A stretch of DNA of 11,178 nt, from positions 1 through 11,178 of the forward strand of contig CAQBRY010000056.1 in NCBI GenBank assembly GCA_948762645.1, given 5' to 3'. Source of the DNA: an uncultured Eubacteriales bacterium. GTDB lineage: Bacteria > Bacillota > Clostridia > Oscillospirales > Acutalibacteraceae. The translations under genes and the position numbers were made by a program. The notes beneath the pieces were generated by a model that saw only the letters and a list, made by a program, of their open reading frames with translations, did no database searches and was not told the DNA's origin. This document shows, one piece after another, positions 1 through 9,100 of this stretch (the stretch's first letter is position 1; the number at the start of each line of letters is the position of its first letter).

Positions 1-904
1 CTCCAAAACTAATATCTCCCCTTGTAGCCAAAAATGCACCCACAATACATACAACCACATATCCAAAATTACTTATAAAAGACATTATCGGCATCATAAT
101 TCCAGATAAAAATTGAGATTTCCATGCACTATCATAAAGATCTCCATTGATTTTATTAAAAGTTTTTCTTGCAATATTCTCTCCGTTATAAACCTTGACT
201 ATATCGTGAGAAGAATATATTTCTTCAATATGACCGTTAATCATTCCTAAAGACTGCTGTTGATAGTTAAAATATTTTTGCGATTTGACTATTATTGACA
301 TCATTATCGAAAATCCAAATGCAGTCGATAAAATTGCAGATATTGTCAAAGTAAAGTTTATTGTGAACATCATAATTAAAGATCCTAAAAAAGTTGCAGA
401 TGCAGTTATTAAAGATCCTATACTTTGGTTTAATGTCTGACTTATGGTATCGATATCATTTGTAACGCAGCTTAATATGTTACCATGATTTGTAGTGTCA
501 AAATAATTAAGAGGCAAGATATTTATTTTTTTTGAAATACTGTCTCTCAGATTCTTAGATATTTTTTGAGTTACCGTCGCCATTATAAAACCTTGTACAT
601 AATTAAATATAAACCCTACAGCATAAAATGATGCTAGCATTACTCCTATTTTCTCTATTTCAGCTATATTCATGTCTTTGTAAAGTCCCTGTGCCATTAG
701 ATCTGACATTTTACTTAACTGTTTGGGCCCGATAATAGATAAAATAGTTCCCGCAACGGATAATAAAAGAGCGATAATAATGGCGGGTAAATAAGGCTTA
801 CAGTATAAAATTAATTTTTTCCACGTTTTTAAAAAATCTTTTGGCTTCTGAACGTTATTTACATTATTCATTCCACCAGGTCCAACCATACCAAATCTAG
901 CCAT
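1..904 (-). CDS. ABC exporter half-transporter, canonical partner (partial, C-terminus beyond left edge)
   Basis: Reading leftwards from ATG at 904, an open frame of 301 codons runs off the window. The product starts with a short cytoplasmic Gly/Pro/Asn-rich leader (MARFGMVGPGGMNN) followed by KPKDFLKTWKKL and then membrane helices of an ABC type I exporter transmembrane domain; NYFDTTNHGNILSCVTNDID is the usual coupling-helix region. The nucleotide-binding domain is not in the window. The Gly-rich leader and the position after a degenerate-site half are typical of the catalytically competent subunit of heterodimeric exporters (LmrD/BmrD/TM288 type); this is family knowledge, since the ATPase motifs cannot be seen here. 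The start overlaps the stop of the upstream half by 8 bases (ATGGCTAG), so the two are almost certainly translationally coupled. Substrate unknown; multidrug or lipid-like export is the family norm. Confidence 0.9.
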   Translation of the reverse strand, partial: MARFGMVGPGGMNNVNNVQKPKDFLKTWKKLILYCKPYLPAIIIALLLSVAGTILSIIGPKQLSKMSDLMAQGLYKDMNIAEIEKIGVMLASFYAVGFIFNYVQGFIMATVTQKISKNLRDSISKKINILPLNYFDTTNHGNILSCVTNDIDTISQTLNQSIGSLITASATFLGSLIMMFTINFTLTISAILSTAFGFSIMMSIIVKSQKYFNYQQQSLGMINGHIEEIYSSHDIVKVYNGENIARKTFNKINGDLYDSAWKSQFLSGIMMPIMSFISNFGYVVVCIVGAFLATRGDISFG

Positions 905-2669
905 TAGCAAGCTCCTCCTTTGACAACTGTGAATATGCTATTTCCTGATATACTCTGCACGATTTCATAAGTTCTTCATGCTTTCCTATACCTGCTATTT
1001 CTCCTTCATCTAAAACTATTATCTTATCTGCGTCCCTTATAGTACCTATCCTTTGTGCTACTATAAGTTTAGTGCAGTCTTTTATCTCTTCTTTTAAAAG
1101 TTCCCTGACCTTTCTCTCTGTCTTATAGTCAAGTGCTGAAAAACAATCGTCGAATATAAATATTTCAGGCTTCTTATTTATCGCTCTGGCAATTGAAATA
1201 CGTTGTTTTTGTCCTCCTGATATGTTAGTACCACCCTGGGAAATAACAGCTTCATATTTTCCTTCCATATTTTCTATAAACTCTTTGCACTGCGCAATTT
1301 CAGAAGATATTTCTATATCTTTTTGACTATGAGTATTTCTCGGCGACTCACCATAAGAAATATTAAAATTAACACTGCCGTTAAATAGTACCGCCTTCTG
1401 AGACACATATCCCAAAATATTATTAAGCTCCTCCTGACGATATTTTCTAACATCTATGCCGCCTACAATTACCTCTCCTCCCGTAACATCATAAAACCTG
1501 GGGATCAAATTTATAAGAGTACTCTTCCCGCTTCCCGTAGAACCTATAAATGCAGCAGTCTCTCCCCTATTAACGCTGAAGTTTATATTCTTAAGTACGT
1601 ATTCCTCTGCTCCGGGATATTTAAAATTAACATTTTTAAATTCTATAATTTCCCTTTTATCCTCTTTTGGGCTTAATACATTTCCGTCTAAAATACTTAA
1701 GTCCTTATCCAGTACTTCGTTTATACGTTTTGCAGAAACAGTAGCTCTGGGGTACATAATAAATATAATAGTAAGCATTACAAATGCCATTACTACCTGC
1801 ACCGCATACGCTGAAAATACTACAGCATCACTAAAAAGTTCAAGTTTTTCCTGAAATCCTGCAAAATTTATAAGGTAAGCTCCTACCCAGTAAATAGCAA
1901 GACTTAGTCCTGACATAATCAGAGTCATTCCAGGATGCATAACTACCATTATTCTGCTTGTATATAAGTTTGTACTTGTAAGATCATCGTTTGCTCTACT
2001 GAACTTATCCTCCTGATACTTTTCGGCATTATATGCCCTGACAACTCTTACACCTGTAAGATTTTCTCTTGTTACCAGATTTATTTTATCAGTTTGCATC
2101 TGTATTATTTTGAACTTTGGCACTGCAAATATCACTATAACCGAAATCATTATCAGCAAAACAACTACTGCAACTGCCGTAGTTATAGTTAACTGTAAGT
2201 TTTCACCGTATATCTTAAATATCGCCCATACCGCAAGTATAGGCGCTTTGATCATCACCTGAAGTCCCATGGCTATGATGGTTTGTATTTGAGCTACGTC
2301 GTTTGTAGAACGTGTTATTAAACTTGATATCGAAAAACTATTAATTTCTTTCATCGAAAAGGACAGCGTCTTTTCAAAAAGCATTTTTCTAATCTTCTTA
2401 GAAAAAGAAGCGGCTAATTTAGCTGCTAAATATCCAACCAGTACAGAAGACACTAAACTTCCAAGAGCACATAATAACATCATCTTCCCCGAAAACCATA
2501 TTTCAGAAACAGTACTTCCTTCGGTCTGAATAAGTTTTGTAATTTTAGACATATAATCCGGCAACTTTAAGTCCAGCCAGACCTGCAGTACCACACATAA
2601 TGTCCCAAAAAATATTAAAATCCATTCTTTAAAATTCAAAAACTTAAAAAGTTTTGTCATATTTATCAC
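897..2669 (-). CDS. ABC exporter half-transporter with degenerate ATP site
   Basis: A 590-residue fused permease-ATPase, full length for the family. Residues about 1-320 form the six-helix exporter membrane domain; about 345-590 form the ATPase. Walker A is GSTGSGKST (376-384), the signature is NISGGQ (482-487), and Walker B ends in FIFDD, with Asp508 where the catalytic Glu normally lies. The switch-loop His is replaced by Gln539 (VAQRI). This pair of substitutions marks the non-catalytic subunit of heterodimeric exporters (LmrC/BmrC/TM287 type). It is followed by the overlapping partner gene and together they should pump a substrate out of the cell. The start at 2669 is GTG, 4 bases after AGGCGAG; an in-frame ATG at 2660 is an alternative at longer spacing. 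Specific substrate cannot be told from sequence. Confidence 0.95.
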   Translation of the reverse strand: MINMTKLFKFLNFKEWILIFFGTLCVVLQVWLDLKLPDYMSKITKLIQTEGSTVSEIWFSGKMMLLCALGSLVSSVLVGYLAAKLAASFSKKIRKMLFEKTLSFSMKEINSFSISSLITRSTNDVAQIQTIIAMGLQVMIKAPILAVWAIFKIYGENLQLTITTAVAVVVLLIMISVIVIFAVPKFKIIQMQTDKINLVTRENLTGVRVVRAYNAEKYQEDKFSRANDDLTSTNLYTSRIMVVMHPGMTLIMSGLSLAIYWVGAYLINFAGFQEKLELFSDAVVFSAYAVQVVMAFVMLTIIFIMYPRATVSAKRINEVLDKDLSILDGNVLSPKEDKREIIEFKNVNFKYPGAEEYVLKNINFSVNRGETAAFIGSTGSGKSTLINLIPRFYDVTGGEVIVGGIDVRKYRQEELNNILGYVSQKAVLFNGSVNFNISYGESPRNTHSQKDIEISSEIAQCKEFIENMEGKYEAVISQGGTNISGGQKQRISIARAINKKPEIFIFDDCFSALDYKTERKVRELLKEEIKDCTKLIVAQRIGTIRDADKIIVLDEGEIAGIGKHEELMKSCRVYQEIAYSQLSKEELANG

Positions 2670-2708
2670 TCATCTCGCCTTTTTATATTTATTATAGTTT
2701 TTTGAGTA

Positions 2709-2737
2709 ATTATAATAGTTTTATAAGCGATAATCAA
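2709..2737 (-). promoter_or_regulatory. Housekeeping-sigma promoter for the ABC exporter pair
   Basis: On the minus strand TTGATT (2737-2732) is separated by exactly 17 bases from TATAAT (2714-2709). Transcription would begin near 2702, leaving a leader of about 30 bases before the GTG start. No clear operator is visible, and no regulator gene lies next to it. Confidence 0.65.
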
Positions 2738-2790
2738 TATTTTTATATATAAATTATATATTTTATTAATTTATCGTACTATAAAAAACA

Positions 2791-2834
2791 AAAATTCTGA
2801 TTTATGTTGTAAAACATTTAATAATCAGAATTTT
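2791..2834. terminator. Bidirectional hairpin terminator
   Basis: A perfect 12-base stem, AAAATTCTGATT (2791-2802) with AATCAGAATTTT (2823-2834), encloses a second small stem ATGTT-GTAA-AACAT. It is followed by a T-run on the plus strand and by TTTTTGTTTTTT on the minus strand. It lies right at the end of the acetyltransferase remnant and so should stop minus-strand transcription before the ABC exporter promoter. Confidence 0.75.
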
Positions 2835-3156
2835 TTATTTACAAATATTTACCCTATTAACTATAAATTTTTTAAAATCTTCTATGTTCTTTTCTCCCAG
2901 GTATTTAGGATAACTTAATACTTCTAAACGGTGAGCCTGAAGTTCGTCAGACATTGCAGGGTAGATAAATTTACATTTATTAAATTTAAACCCTATCCTT
3001 TTATAAAAATTCCACCTTTTTAGATATATCATCTTTTATAGGATCTATAAGTAAAATTATATTTTTTCCCTTAATAAATTTTTCGAATACCTTTCTACCA
3101 AATCCCCTAGATCTGAGATTAGAACAAATAGCCAAATTTTCTCCATATAATAATTT
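2835..3156 (-). pseudogene. GNAT-family acetyltransferase remnant (5'-truncated, frameshifted)
   Basis: Two adjoining minus-strand frames read as one GNAT fold. The first (3156 to about 3017) gives ENLAICSNLRSRGFGRK, with the acetyl-CoA-binding R-x-x-G-x-G pattern (RSRGFG), then IILLIDPIKDDISKK. The second (from about 3020, frame of an ATG at 3032) gives RWNFYKRIGFKFNK, the usual late-GNAT 'FYxxxGF' element, and ends at TAA 2835. The frames join if one base is missing at the run of five A near 3017-3021. Upstream the frame meets stops at once (TAA at 3159), so the N-terminal half is gone, and the gene cannot be rescued by the frameshift alone. The 65-residue open frame at 2835-3032 is only its tail. 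Function in the intact ancestor: acyl-CoA-dependent N-acetylation, target unknown. Confidence 0.75.
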
Positions 3157-3175
3157 TTAATATTATCTCTGAAAA

Positions 3176-3397
3176 TTACGCATTATTATTAGATTTTTCA
3201 ATTTTATCACTATCAAAAAAGAAAGAAATACATATTAGAGAGCATATAGCCACTACAACATATATTATTTTACTAAATATAGAATCTTGTCCTCCAAATA
3301 TCCACGCAACAAGGTCAAAATTAAAAAGACCTATTAAACCCCAGTTTATTCCACCAATTATCGATAAAATTAAAGCTATTTTATTGACTATCATCAT
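3176..3397 (-). CDS. DUF378 family small membrane protein
   Basis: A 73-residue protein with two membrane helices. Residues about 6-27 contain IGGINWGLIGLFNFDLVAW, the hallmark INWGLxGxFxFDLV of DUF378 (Bacillus YuzA-like) proteins; the second helix (about 41-62) is IIYVVVAICSLICISF. A short charged and Asn-rich tail follows. The family role is unknown. The start is fixed by AAGGAGGG (3412-3405), 7 bases before the first of two tandem ATGs. It is a single gene: the decayed gene upstream ends about 185 bases away and the GNAT remnant follows directly. It is the only intact gene between the exporter and the plus-strand operon. Confidence 0.88.
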   Translation of the reverse strand: MMIVNKIALILSIIGGINWGLIGLFNFDLVAWIFGGQDSIFSKIIYVVVAICSLICISFFFDSDKIEKSNNNA

Positions 3398-3404
3398 TAT
3401 TTTA

Positions 3405-3412
3405 CCCTCCTT
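3405..3412 (-). promoter_or_regulatory. Strong ribosome binding site of the DUF378 gene
   Basis: AAGGAGGG on the minus strand, 7 bases upstream of ATG 3397; it decides between two adjacent ATG codons. Confidence 0.8.
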
Positions 3413-3533
3413 ACTAATAAATTAAAATGCTACTCCTACTTAGTATTTCAAAATATAATCTTATATATACTTATTTATTATATTAATTTTATTTCCTGGA
3501 ATATTGTTATCTAAAATTAAAATTTTCGAATAT

Positions 3534-3570
3534 AAAAAATTAACACTTTATAACTTTAAATTATAAAATG
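3534..3570 (-). terminator. Possible terminator after the decayed gene
   Basis: On the minus strand CATTTTATAA (3570-3561) and TTATAAAGTG (3553-3544) pair with one mismatch around a 7-base loop, followed by TTAATTTTTT (3543-3534). The stem is almost pure AT and therefore weak, but its position just past the stop at 3582 fits a terminator. Confidence 0.4.
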
Positions 3571-3581
3571 TTCGTCTATTA

Positions 3582-4975
3582 CTAATCTTCTAAGCCTGAC
3601 ATAACGTCTCTCAAACGAGATACTCTACTTCTATCTTCTGAAATTATTGCCGGGGAAATACTGGTTTCACCTTGCTTTCTACCATCTATCACTGCTTCTA
3701 CTAATCCCATTTCTTTGCACCTTGCCTATATCATCGCAAAATTCTGGAATAGGTGTTTCAAAAAGCTTCTTTATTACTCTGACTATTAATTATTTGTCTT
3801 GGAACATTTGCAAATCTAATATATTAAAAATGTGACAGTGTGTTGGAAGCATTCACCTATTTTCTACTTGATTATCATCCTTTCTAACTATTAAAGGAGA
3901 AAGCTTGTCTTGTGAATATTGAATTACTCCATTATTGGCATAAAGCGGTGTCCATACACAAGTCAAATGACCATTTCCAAAAGATGTCTTAGAAACAAAA
4001 ATATCGGTACACGCGGGATCTTCAAAAGTTCAGGCATAGGAGTATATTTTACACCTACTAAGGGAATCATATTTTTTAAATTTTTTAAAAAATAGCCTCT
4101 TGTAATTACTCCCTCTGGTGAAGTCCTAGATAATAGACTTAGCATATCATCTTCTTGAACACCAATCATACATTGCGATAAATATCTTTTCCCAAATCCT
4201 TCTTGTTTTGATGCCACACTTTTACTATCAGTATGTATTAATACACTAAAAACATCTCTTTGAAATACTACATGTCTATATTCTTTAAATTTAAACAATT
4301 CAAAATATGAATTAAAATAACTATTCTCTCTGACAAAATCACAAAATAATGTTTCATATCATAATCCATTATTTGCTCTGATGCGAAAAAATCGTGTGTA
4401 CTTAATCTTACTTAAAGCTTATTCTATTGAAAATCTTTGGACAGCTTTTACTGTGCTTAATACATTGGGGACTACTCTAATAAATTCATCAAATTCACAT
4501 TTCATATTATTTTTGTGTCTTTTCTCTCTAGAGTTTATTCCATCAAGAACAGATTTTAATTGGAAACGATTAATATCATATCTTGAAATCAGTTGATTAA
4601 TTTGAAGTTCAGTACCATCAAACATATCTTTCATACAAAATAAAGCTCGTTTTAAAGAACATCTTTTACCATAACTATTATCAATAGATATTCCATCAGT
4701 GTCTGTTCTTAAATCTTATAAACTTTTTAATAATCTCTTATATTGTTCAAAGCAATACTCTAAATTATCCTTAACTTCCAAACTTAAATATACATTTTTA
4801 TCCATTCAACTTATATTAGACTTAGACCAATGTTCTAAGATTAACGTTCCCGCAAAACAAGTGCTCTCAAAATTTATTATATTATTGCCTTTCAAGTCAA
4901 ATTGAGTTAGTACCATTAATAGCACATATTACGATAATAAAATTATTGACTTTCACTTAATATTTTTTCTTTCAT
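3582..4975 (-). pseudogene. Heavily decayed gene of unrecognised family (about 460 residues if restored)
   Basis: A start ATG (4975) lies 7 bases after AAGAGGT. The opening (MKEKILSESQ) ends at once at TAA, and the protein-like reading continues in the next frame from about 4920. That frame carries stops at 4808 (TGA), 4718 (TAA), 4421 (TAA) and 4361 (TGA). It contains clear coding stretches such as LQINQLISRYDINRFQLKSV, KRYLSQCMIGVQEDDMLSLL and SRTSPEGVITRGYF. Near 4020 one base appears missing and the reading goes on as DPACTDIFVSKTSFGNGHL and CVWTPLYANNG, with stops at 3855 and 3792. One base appears extra near 3720, and it ends CKEMGLVEAVIDGRKQGETS then SRLRDVMSGLED, stop TAG 3582. The mix of TAA and TGA stops with frameshifts excludes recoding. 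The restored product looks soluble, without obvious membrane helices. I do not recognise the family. Open frames at 3963-4298 and 4419-4634 are fragments of it. Confidence 0.75.
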
Positions 4976-4981
4976 ATACAT

Positions 4982-5331
4982 TACCTCTTGACCACTTTCA
5001 TTAGAATATATAATTAAAAAATTTTTTAAATTAAATATTGTATCATACATTTAAAATAAATTTTTATTAATTATTTTATAATAATCTTAATAAAAAACCA
5101 GCCTGTCGACAATATTTTAACAAAAACACAAAACATCGATTATTAATATAGTATTAATATTCAAAAAATAAATATATTTTTATATCAAAAAATACTATTA
5201 AAATAATATTTATGTATTTAATTATATACTTTTATTTGAAAAAACTATATATTTATAATATAATATCATTCACCACATTTAAACACAAATATTAAAAAAA
5301 TATTTAAATTTTTTGAAAGATGATGATATTC
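4982..5331. other. AT-rich intergenic region between divergent decayed gene and operon
   Basis: About 350 bases of nearly pure AT with no coding potential on either strand. It holds the operon promoter (5236-5264) and two copies of the self-complementary octamer TATTAATA (5141-5148 and 5152-5159), 11 bases apart. The operon leader of about 60 bases contains an AT-only inverted repeat, AAATATT and AATATTT near 5288-5306, followed by TTTTTT; it is too weak to call an attenuator. A minus-strand promoter for the decayed gene was not convincing. Confidence 0.5.
5236..5264 (+). promoter_or_regulatory. Housekeeping-sigma promoter of the formyltransferase-MFS-phosphatase operon
   Basis: TTGAAA (5236-5241), a 17-base spacer and TATAAT (5259-5264). 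A second overlapping TATAAT at 5254 has only 12 bases spacing and is less likely. Transcription should start near 5271, about 60 bases ahead of the first gene. No other promoter is needed for the two following genes because the junctions leave no space. Confidence 0.65.
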
Positions 5332-6162
5332 GTGAAAATAATTTATTTTGGCTGCGATGCTATGTACAAATGTTTTGAAAATATTATAAAGTCAGGACAT
5401 AAAATTATAAAATTATACACCTACTATAACCCATACGATATTATCCACGAAAAAAAAATTGTCAATAAAGCCAAAGAACTTTCTATTCCATATACTTACG
5501 ATAGAATAAATCTTGAAACAGTTAATAACATATTTAAAAATAAATTATGCGATTGCTTTTTCTCTGCAGAATATAATCGTATGATTCCCGTTTCTGATTT
5601 TCCAAATTTTAAAGGAATTAATGTTCATTCATCTTATTTACCAGAAGGTAAAGGATTTTTTCCCGTGGAAATGAGAGCTTTTTTAAAACATAATTATACA
5701 GGTGTTACATTCCATAAATTAACAACAAAGTTTGACGATGGAAATATCTTAATAAGAAAAAAATTTCCAATACTTAATAATTCCAGTGTTATAGATATAT
5801 ATAGGAAATGTGAAGATGAGGCTTCTCAAATATGCCTGGAAATATTTAAAAGTGATGAATCTTTCAAGTATTATTGGGATAATGCTTACCCACAAGAAGG
5901 ACAACCCTCTAGTTTTCATCCTTCAAGATTAGAAAGAACTATTAATAAAAATATGTCTGTAGAGGATGCTGTACATTTATTTAAATGCTTTGACAGGTTT
6001 ACATTTTTAAATTACGAAAATATTACACATAGAGTGCTTTTCCTTAAAACCAGTAACGGAGAACAAATAGTAAATAGAGATAATGAATTCCCAAATCAAA
6101 ATGATTATAAAAAATTCTATTTAAGGAATGGATTTATATGGGTCATCCTAGAACAAATATAA
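5332..6162 (+). CDS. Formyltransferase-fold enzyme (N10-formyl-THF-dependent type)
   Basis: A 276-residue protein with a Formyl_trans_N-like Rossmann domain: KIIYFGCDAM at the start, then INVHSSYLPEGKG and KFDDGNIL. The catalytic triad is complete: Asn97, His99 and Asp135. The 38-residue Asn-Asp distance equals that of E. coli Fmt (Asn106, Asp144). In family terms it should move a formyl group from N10-formyltetrahydrofolate to an amine. Two known branches are Met-tRNA formylation and sugar-amine formylation (ArnA, VioF, WlaRD). The 'P-EG-PSSFHPSR' stretch at about 193-206 and the short C-terminus favour a small-molecule substrate over tRNA; this is inference. GTG 5332 gives the normal family beginning MKIIYFG and has GATGATGAT upstream; ATG at 5320 or 5323 would add a few residues but leaves no room for a ribosome site. 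It is the first gene of the operon; its stop overlaps the next start (TAATG). Confidence 0.85.
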   Translation: MKIIYFGCDAMYKCFENIIKSGHKIIKLYTYYNPYDIIHEKKIVNKAKELSIPYTYDRINLETVNNIFKNKLCDCFFSAEYNRMIPVSDFPNFKGINVHSSYLPEGKGFFPVEMRAFLKHNYTGVTFHKLTTKFDDGNILIRKKFPILNNSSVIDIYRKCEDEASQICLEIFKSDESFKYYWDNAYPQEGQPSSFHPSRLERTINKNMSVEDAVHLFKCFDRFTFLNYENITHRVLFLKTSNGEQIVNRDNEFPNQNDYKKFYLRNGFIWVILEQI

Positions 6163-9100
6163 TGAAATACAAAAAAATAATATTTAGTTCAATCTTTCTT
6201 ATATTTACTTTAATATTACTCGTTTTCAATAAAGATGTAATTACAAAAAATCCCTTCACGTCAAAATACACTTTTAGTTCTCCATCAAATGCCTATATCG
6301 ATACTAATGATAACATATATATAGTAGATGGATCTGGTATGGATATTATAAAAGGAAACAAAGACGGTGAAATTGATTTTATAATAAAAGGTGGAACTAA
6401 TAGTGATAAAGGATTTTATAACTTAGGAGGTATAACATCTTCAAAAGACGGAAGAATTTTTATTCATGGAATAAGATTTAAAGAAACAAGTTTATATATA
6501 TTGGATGAAAGAATATTAGAATATTCTGAAAAAGGAAAATTCACAAAAGAAATATTCAAGGTCTCTTACGAAGACAATAATTTATCCCCCAGACAATATG
6601 GTTTGATTAAAGGTTTAACATGTAAAAATGATAATTTATATTTTTCCCTATGCAATGAAAACAATATCGAAATATATAGTGCAAATATAAATTCAAATAA
6701 TAAGTCTCATAATTTTAATAAAATAAATAAGTACTCTTTTAAAGACGCATGGAAGAGCATACATGACGTATGCATACATCTTAAGGAAAATAAAGTTTTT
6801 TGCACAGACAAAAAGGGTATCATATGGACTCTAGGAGAAACCAATGAAATTTTATTCACCGGAGGACCTCTTTCAGAAGAATATTCGTTGCAGTCAACAC
6901 CATACCATCTTAGCAGCTCATCAGATAATGAACTTTTTTTCTCAGATCTTGGAATGTGGAACATCAGAAAAATAAACTTAGATACTAAAGAAATAAGTTC
7001 TGTGATTGATGAGATAAACGATAGTTCTCTTCCAAAACAGGAAGACAGAGAAATATTATATTCTGTATCTTACAATAACTCCAGACTATTAACAGTAGGT
7101 AACTATGTATATTCAATCGATTTAAAAAATCATCCTGCTTCTAAAACTACTATCGAAAACTTAAATTATTCTTCTAAAACCATGCTAAGAGGAGCGGTCG
7201 TCTGGATCTTCTGCTTATGTAGTATTATAATATGTATATTTGCCGTATTATACTTGTTTAAATATATTGTGTCTCCTAAAACTTCATTTATAGTTAAAGC
7301 TTCGTCTTGTGCAGTTATCGGTACAATTATAATATCTGTATTTATATCTTCTCTTGTTCTTTCAAGATCCAATGAAAATATTAAACAAACTATTAAGGGA
7401 AATATCATGACAATAAGTTCCCTCACAAATGAAGCTATAGATACAGAAGCTTTTTCAAGAATAAACTCGAATTCAGATTATTTAAATCAGGATTACCAAA
7501 ATATAAAGAAAAAAATGGATACTGTTTTAAATGTGGCTAGTGAAAATAATATTCAAATATACTATATGCTATATAAAAATGTAAAGGATATAGCTATAGG
7601 GGTTATGGACTCTGAAAACTTCGTCTCTCCCGCATTTCCAAGTGTTATCGTACCCGAATTTTACAATCAGGCCGCTTTTGAAGGAAGAAAAGTATACGAC
7701 GAAATAAATGATCTTTCCGGTATGTGGGCACTTTGCATGAGTCCTATCTTAAATAATTTTGGAGACACAATAGGAGTATTAGAAATTGGCATAGATATGC
7801 ATTCATACTCACAGTATATACAAAAGCAAACCTTGGATATTACCCTAAATGTGGGAACTCTAGCATTAGTAATTATATTATTAATTATAGAAATATTTGC
7901 TTTTTCACCCGCATTTAAAAAATCTAATATGTTTGAAAAAAATAAATCAGAACATTTATCTGGCGAATGTGTCTCTATTATACCAGAAATTTCAAGATTA
8001 TTAATGTTCCTAGTTTACGTTTCAAATTCACTTCAGAGCTCTTTCGTACCATCTATGGCTATGAGCGCATATGACAAAGAAATTTTTGGAATACCTAAAA
8101 GTGTAGGGGGCACATTACCTGTAGTAGTAGAAATGTTGGCTGCTGCAATATTTTCAGCTATAGGCGGAGAATTACAAAAACGACTTAGCTGTAAAAAACT
8201 CATGAATTTAGGCGCTATAACATCCGCAATAGGTTATTTAATAATGGGACTTATGCACGGATACAGTCCACTGTTTTGGGGTAAATTGTTAACCGGTGCC
8301 GGTTTGGGACTATGTATAGTTTCTTTAAACTCTGCAGCTGCTTCTCTGCCGGAAAAAAGTTCTCAAAAAGCATTTTCCGGAATTAGCGTTGGAATTATTT
8401 CTGGAATTCAAGTTGGAATAGTAATAGGATCTTTATTAGTAGAATTTTTTGGATATAACAATATATTTTTATTTTCAGCTATTGTTTGCTTGTGTATAAT
8501 ATTTATATCTTATTTTATGTTTAGTCCTACTAAATCATCGTCAGTATCTGAAGAAAATCATACAAAAAATAACGCTTTTAAATTTTTATTTTCTTCAAGA
8601 GCAGGAGCATTTTTAATCTTTATTATAATTCCTGCATATATTGGCGCTACCATTATTGATTATTATATTCCAATCTTCTCCCTTGAATCAGGGCTTAGTG
8701 AAACTAATGTTGGTCAGATTTCCCTTATATATGGAATTTTCATGATATTTATAGGACCGGTTATATCTCCATATGTTATAAAGTACATTGGATTAATTAA
8801 AAGTATTTATCTTGCACTCAGTATTTTTATATTAGGAATTTTTATATTTTCAACTAACCCAAATATAATTGCAATGATTATAATGGTTGTATCTTACGGG
8901 ATATCTTTAGGTCTTGGATATGCAGCTAGGTCAAGTTATTTTTCATCTTTAAGTGAAACAAAAAAATTTGGTGCTGACAAAGCTATGGGGTATTTTGGCA
9001 TGTATGAAAATATTACTCAGACATTTGCACCTCTTTTAATTTCTCCTATAATGTTTATAGGAGCCAAATTCGGATCAAAAGTAATAGCTACAATTCTGTT

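Noticed and set aside
3647..3835. Plus-strand open frame of 62 codons
   Set aside because: Antisense to the C-terminal part of the large pseudogene, whose minus-strand reading is clearly coding-like.
4381..4905. Two plus-strand open frames (4381-4596, 4699-4905)
   Set aside because: Both are antisense to the large pseudogene and lack ribosome sites.
3582..4975. Recoding (TGA read as Trp) instead of a pseudogene
   Set aside because: TAA stops and frameshifts occur in the same reading, and the intact neighbouring genes use TGG for Trp.
3582..4975. Transposase or insertion sequence origin for the decayed gene
   Set aside because: No terminal inverted repeats, target duplications or recognisable DDE or tyrosine/serine recombinase motif were seen.
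5288..5314. AT-only hairpin plus T-run in the operon leader as attenuator or riboswitch
   Set aside because: The stem has no GC pairs and the surrounding sequence is almost pure AT, so chance pairing is likely; no conserved riboswitch motif is seen.
6138..6164. ATG 6138 as start of the MFS fusion
   Set aside because: It has AAGGA 10 bases upstream, so it is possible, but ATG 6162 overlaps the upstream stop and directly precedes the signal anchor. Kept only as an alternative.
6707..6964. Minus-strand open frame of 85 codons
   Set aside because: Lies wholly inside the propeller-Cache-MFS gene, has no ribosome site and no recognisable protein features.
7166..7426. Minus-strand open frame of 86 codons
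   Set aside because: Antisense shadow of the membrane-helix region of the MFS fusion; no independent signals.
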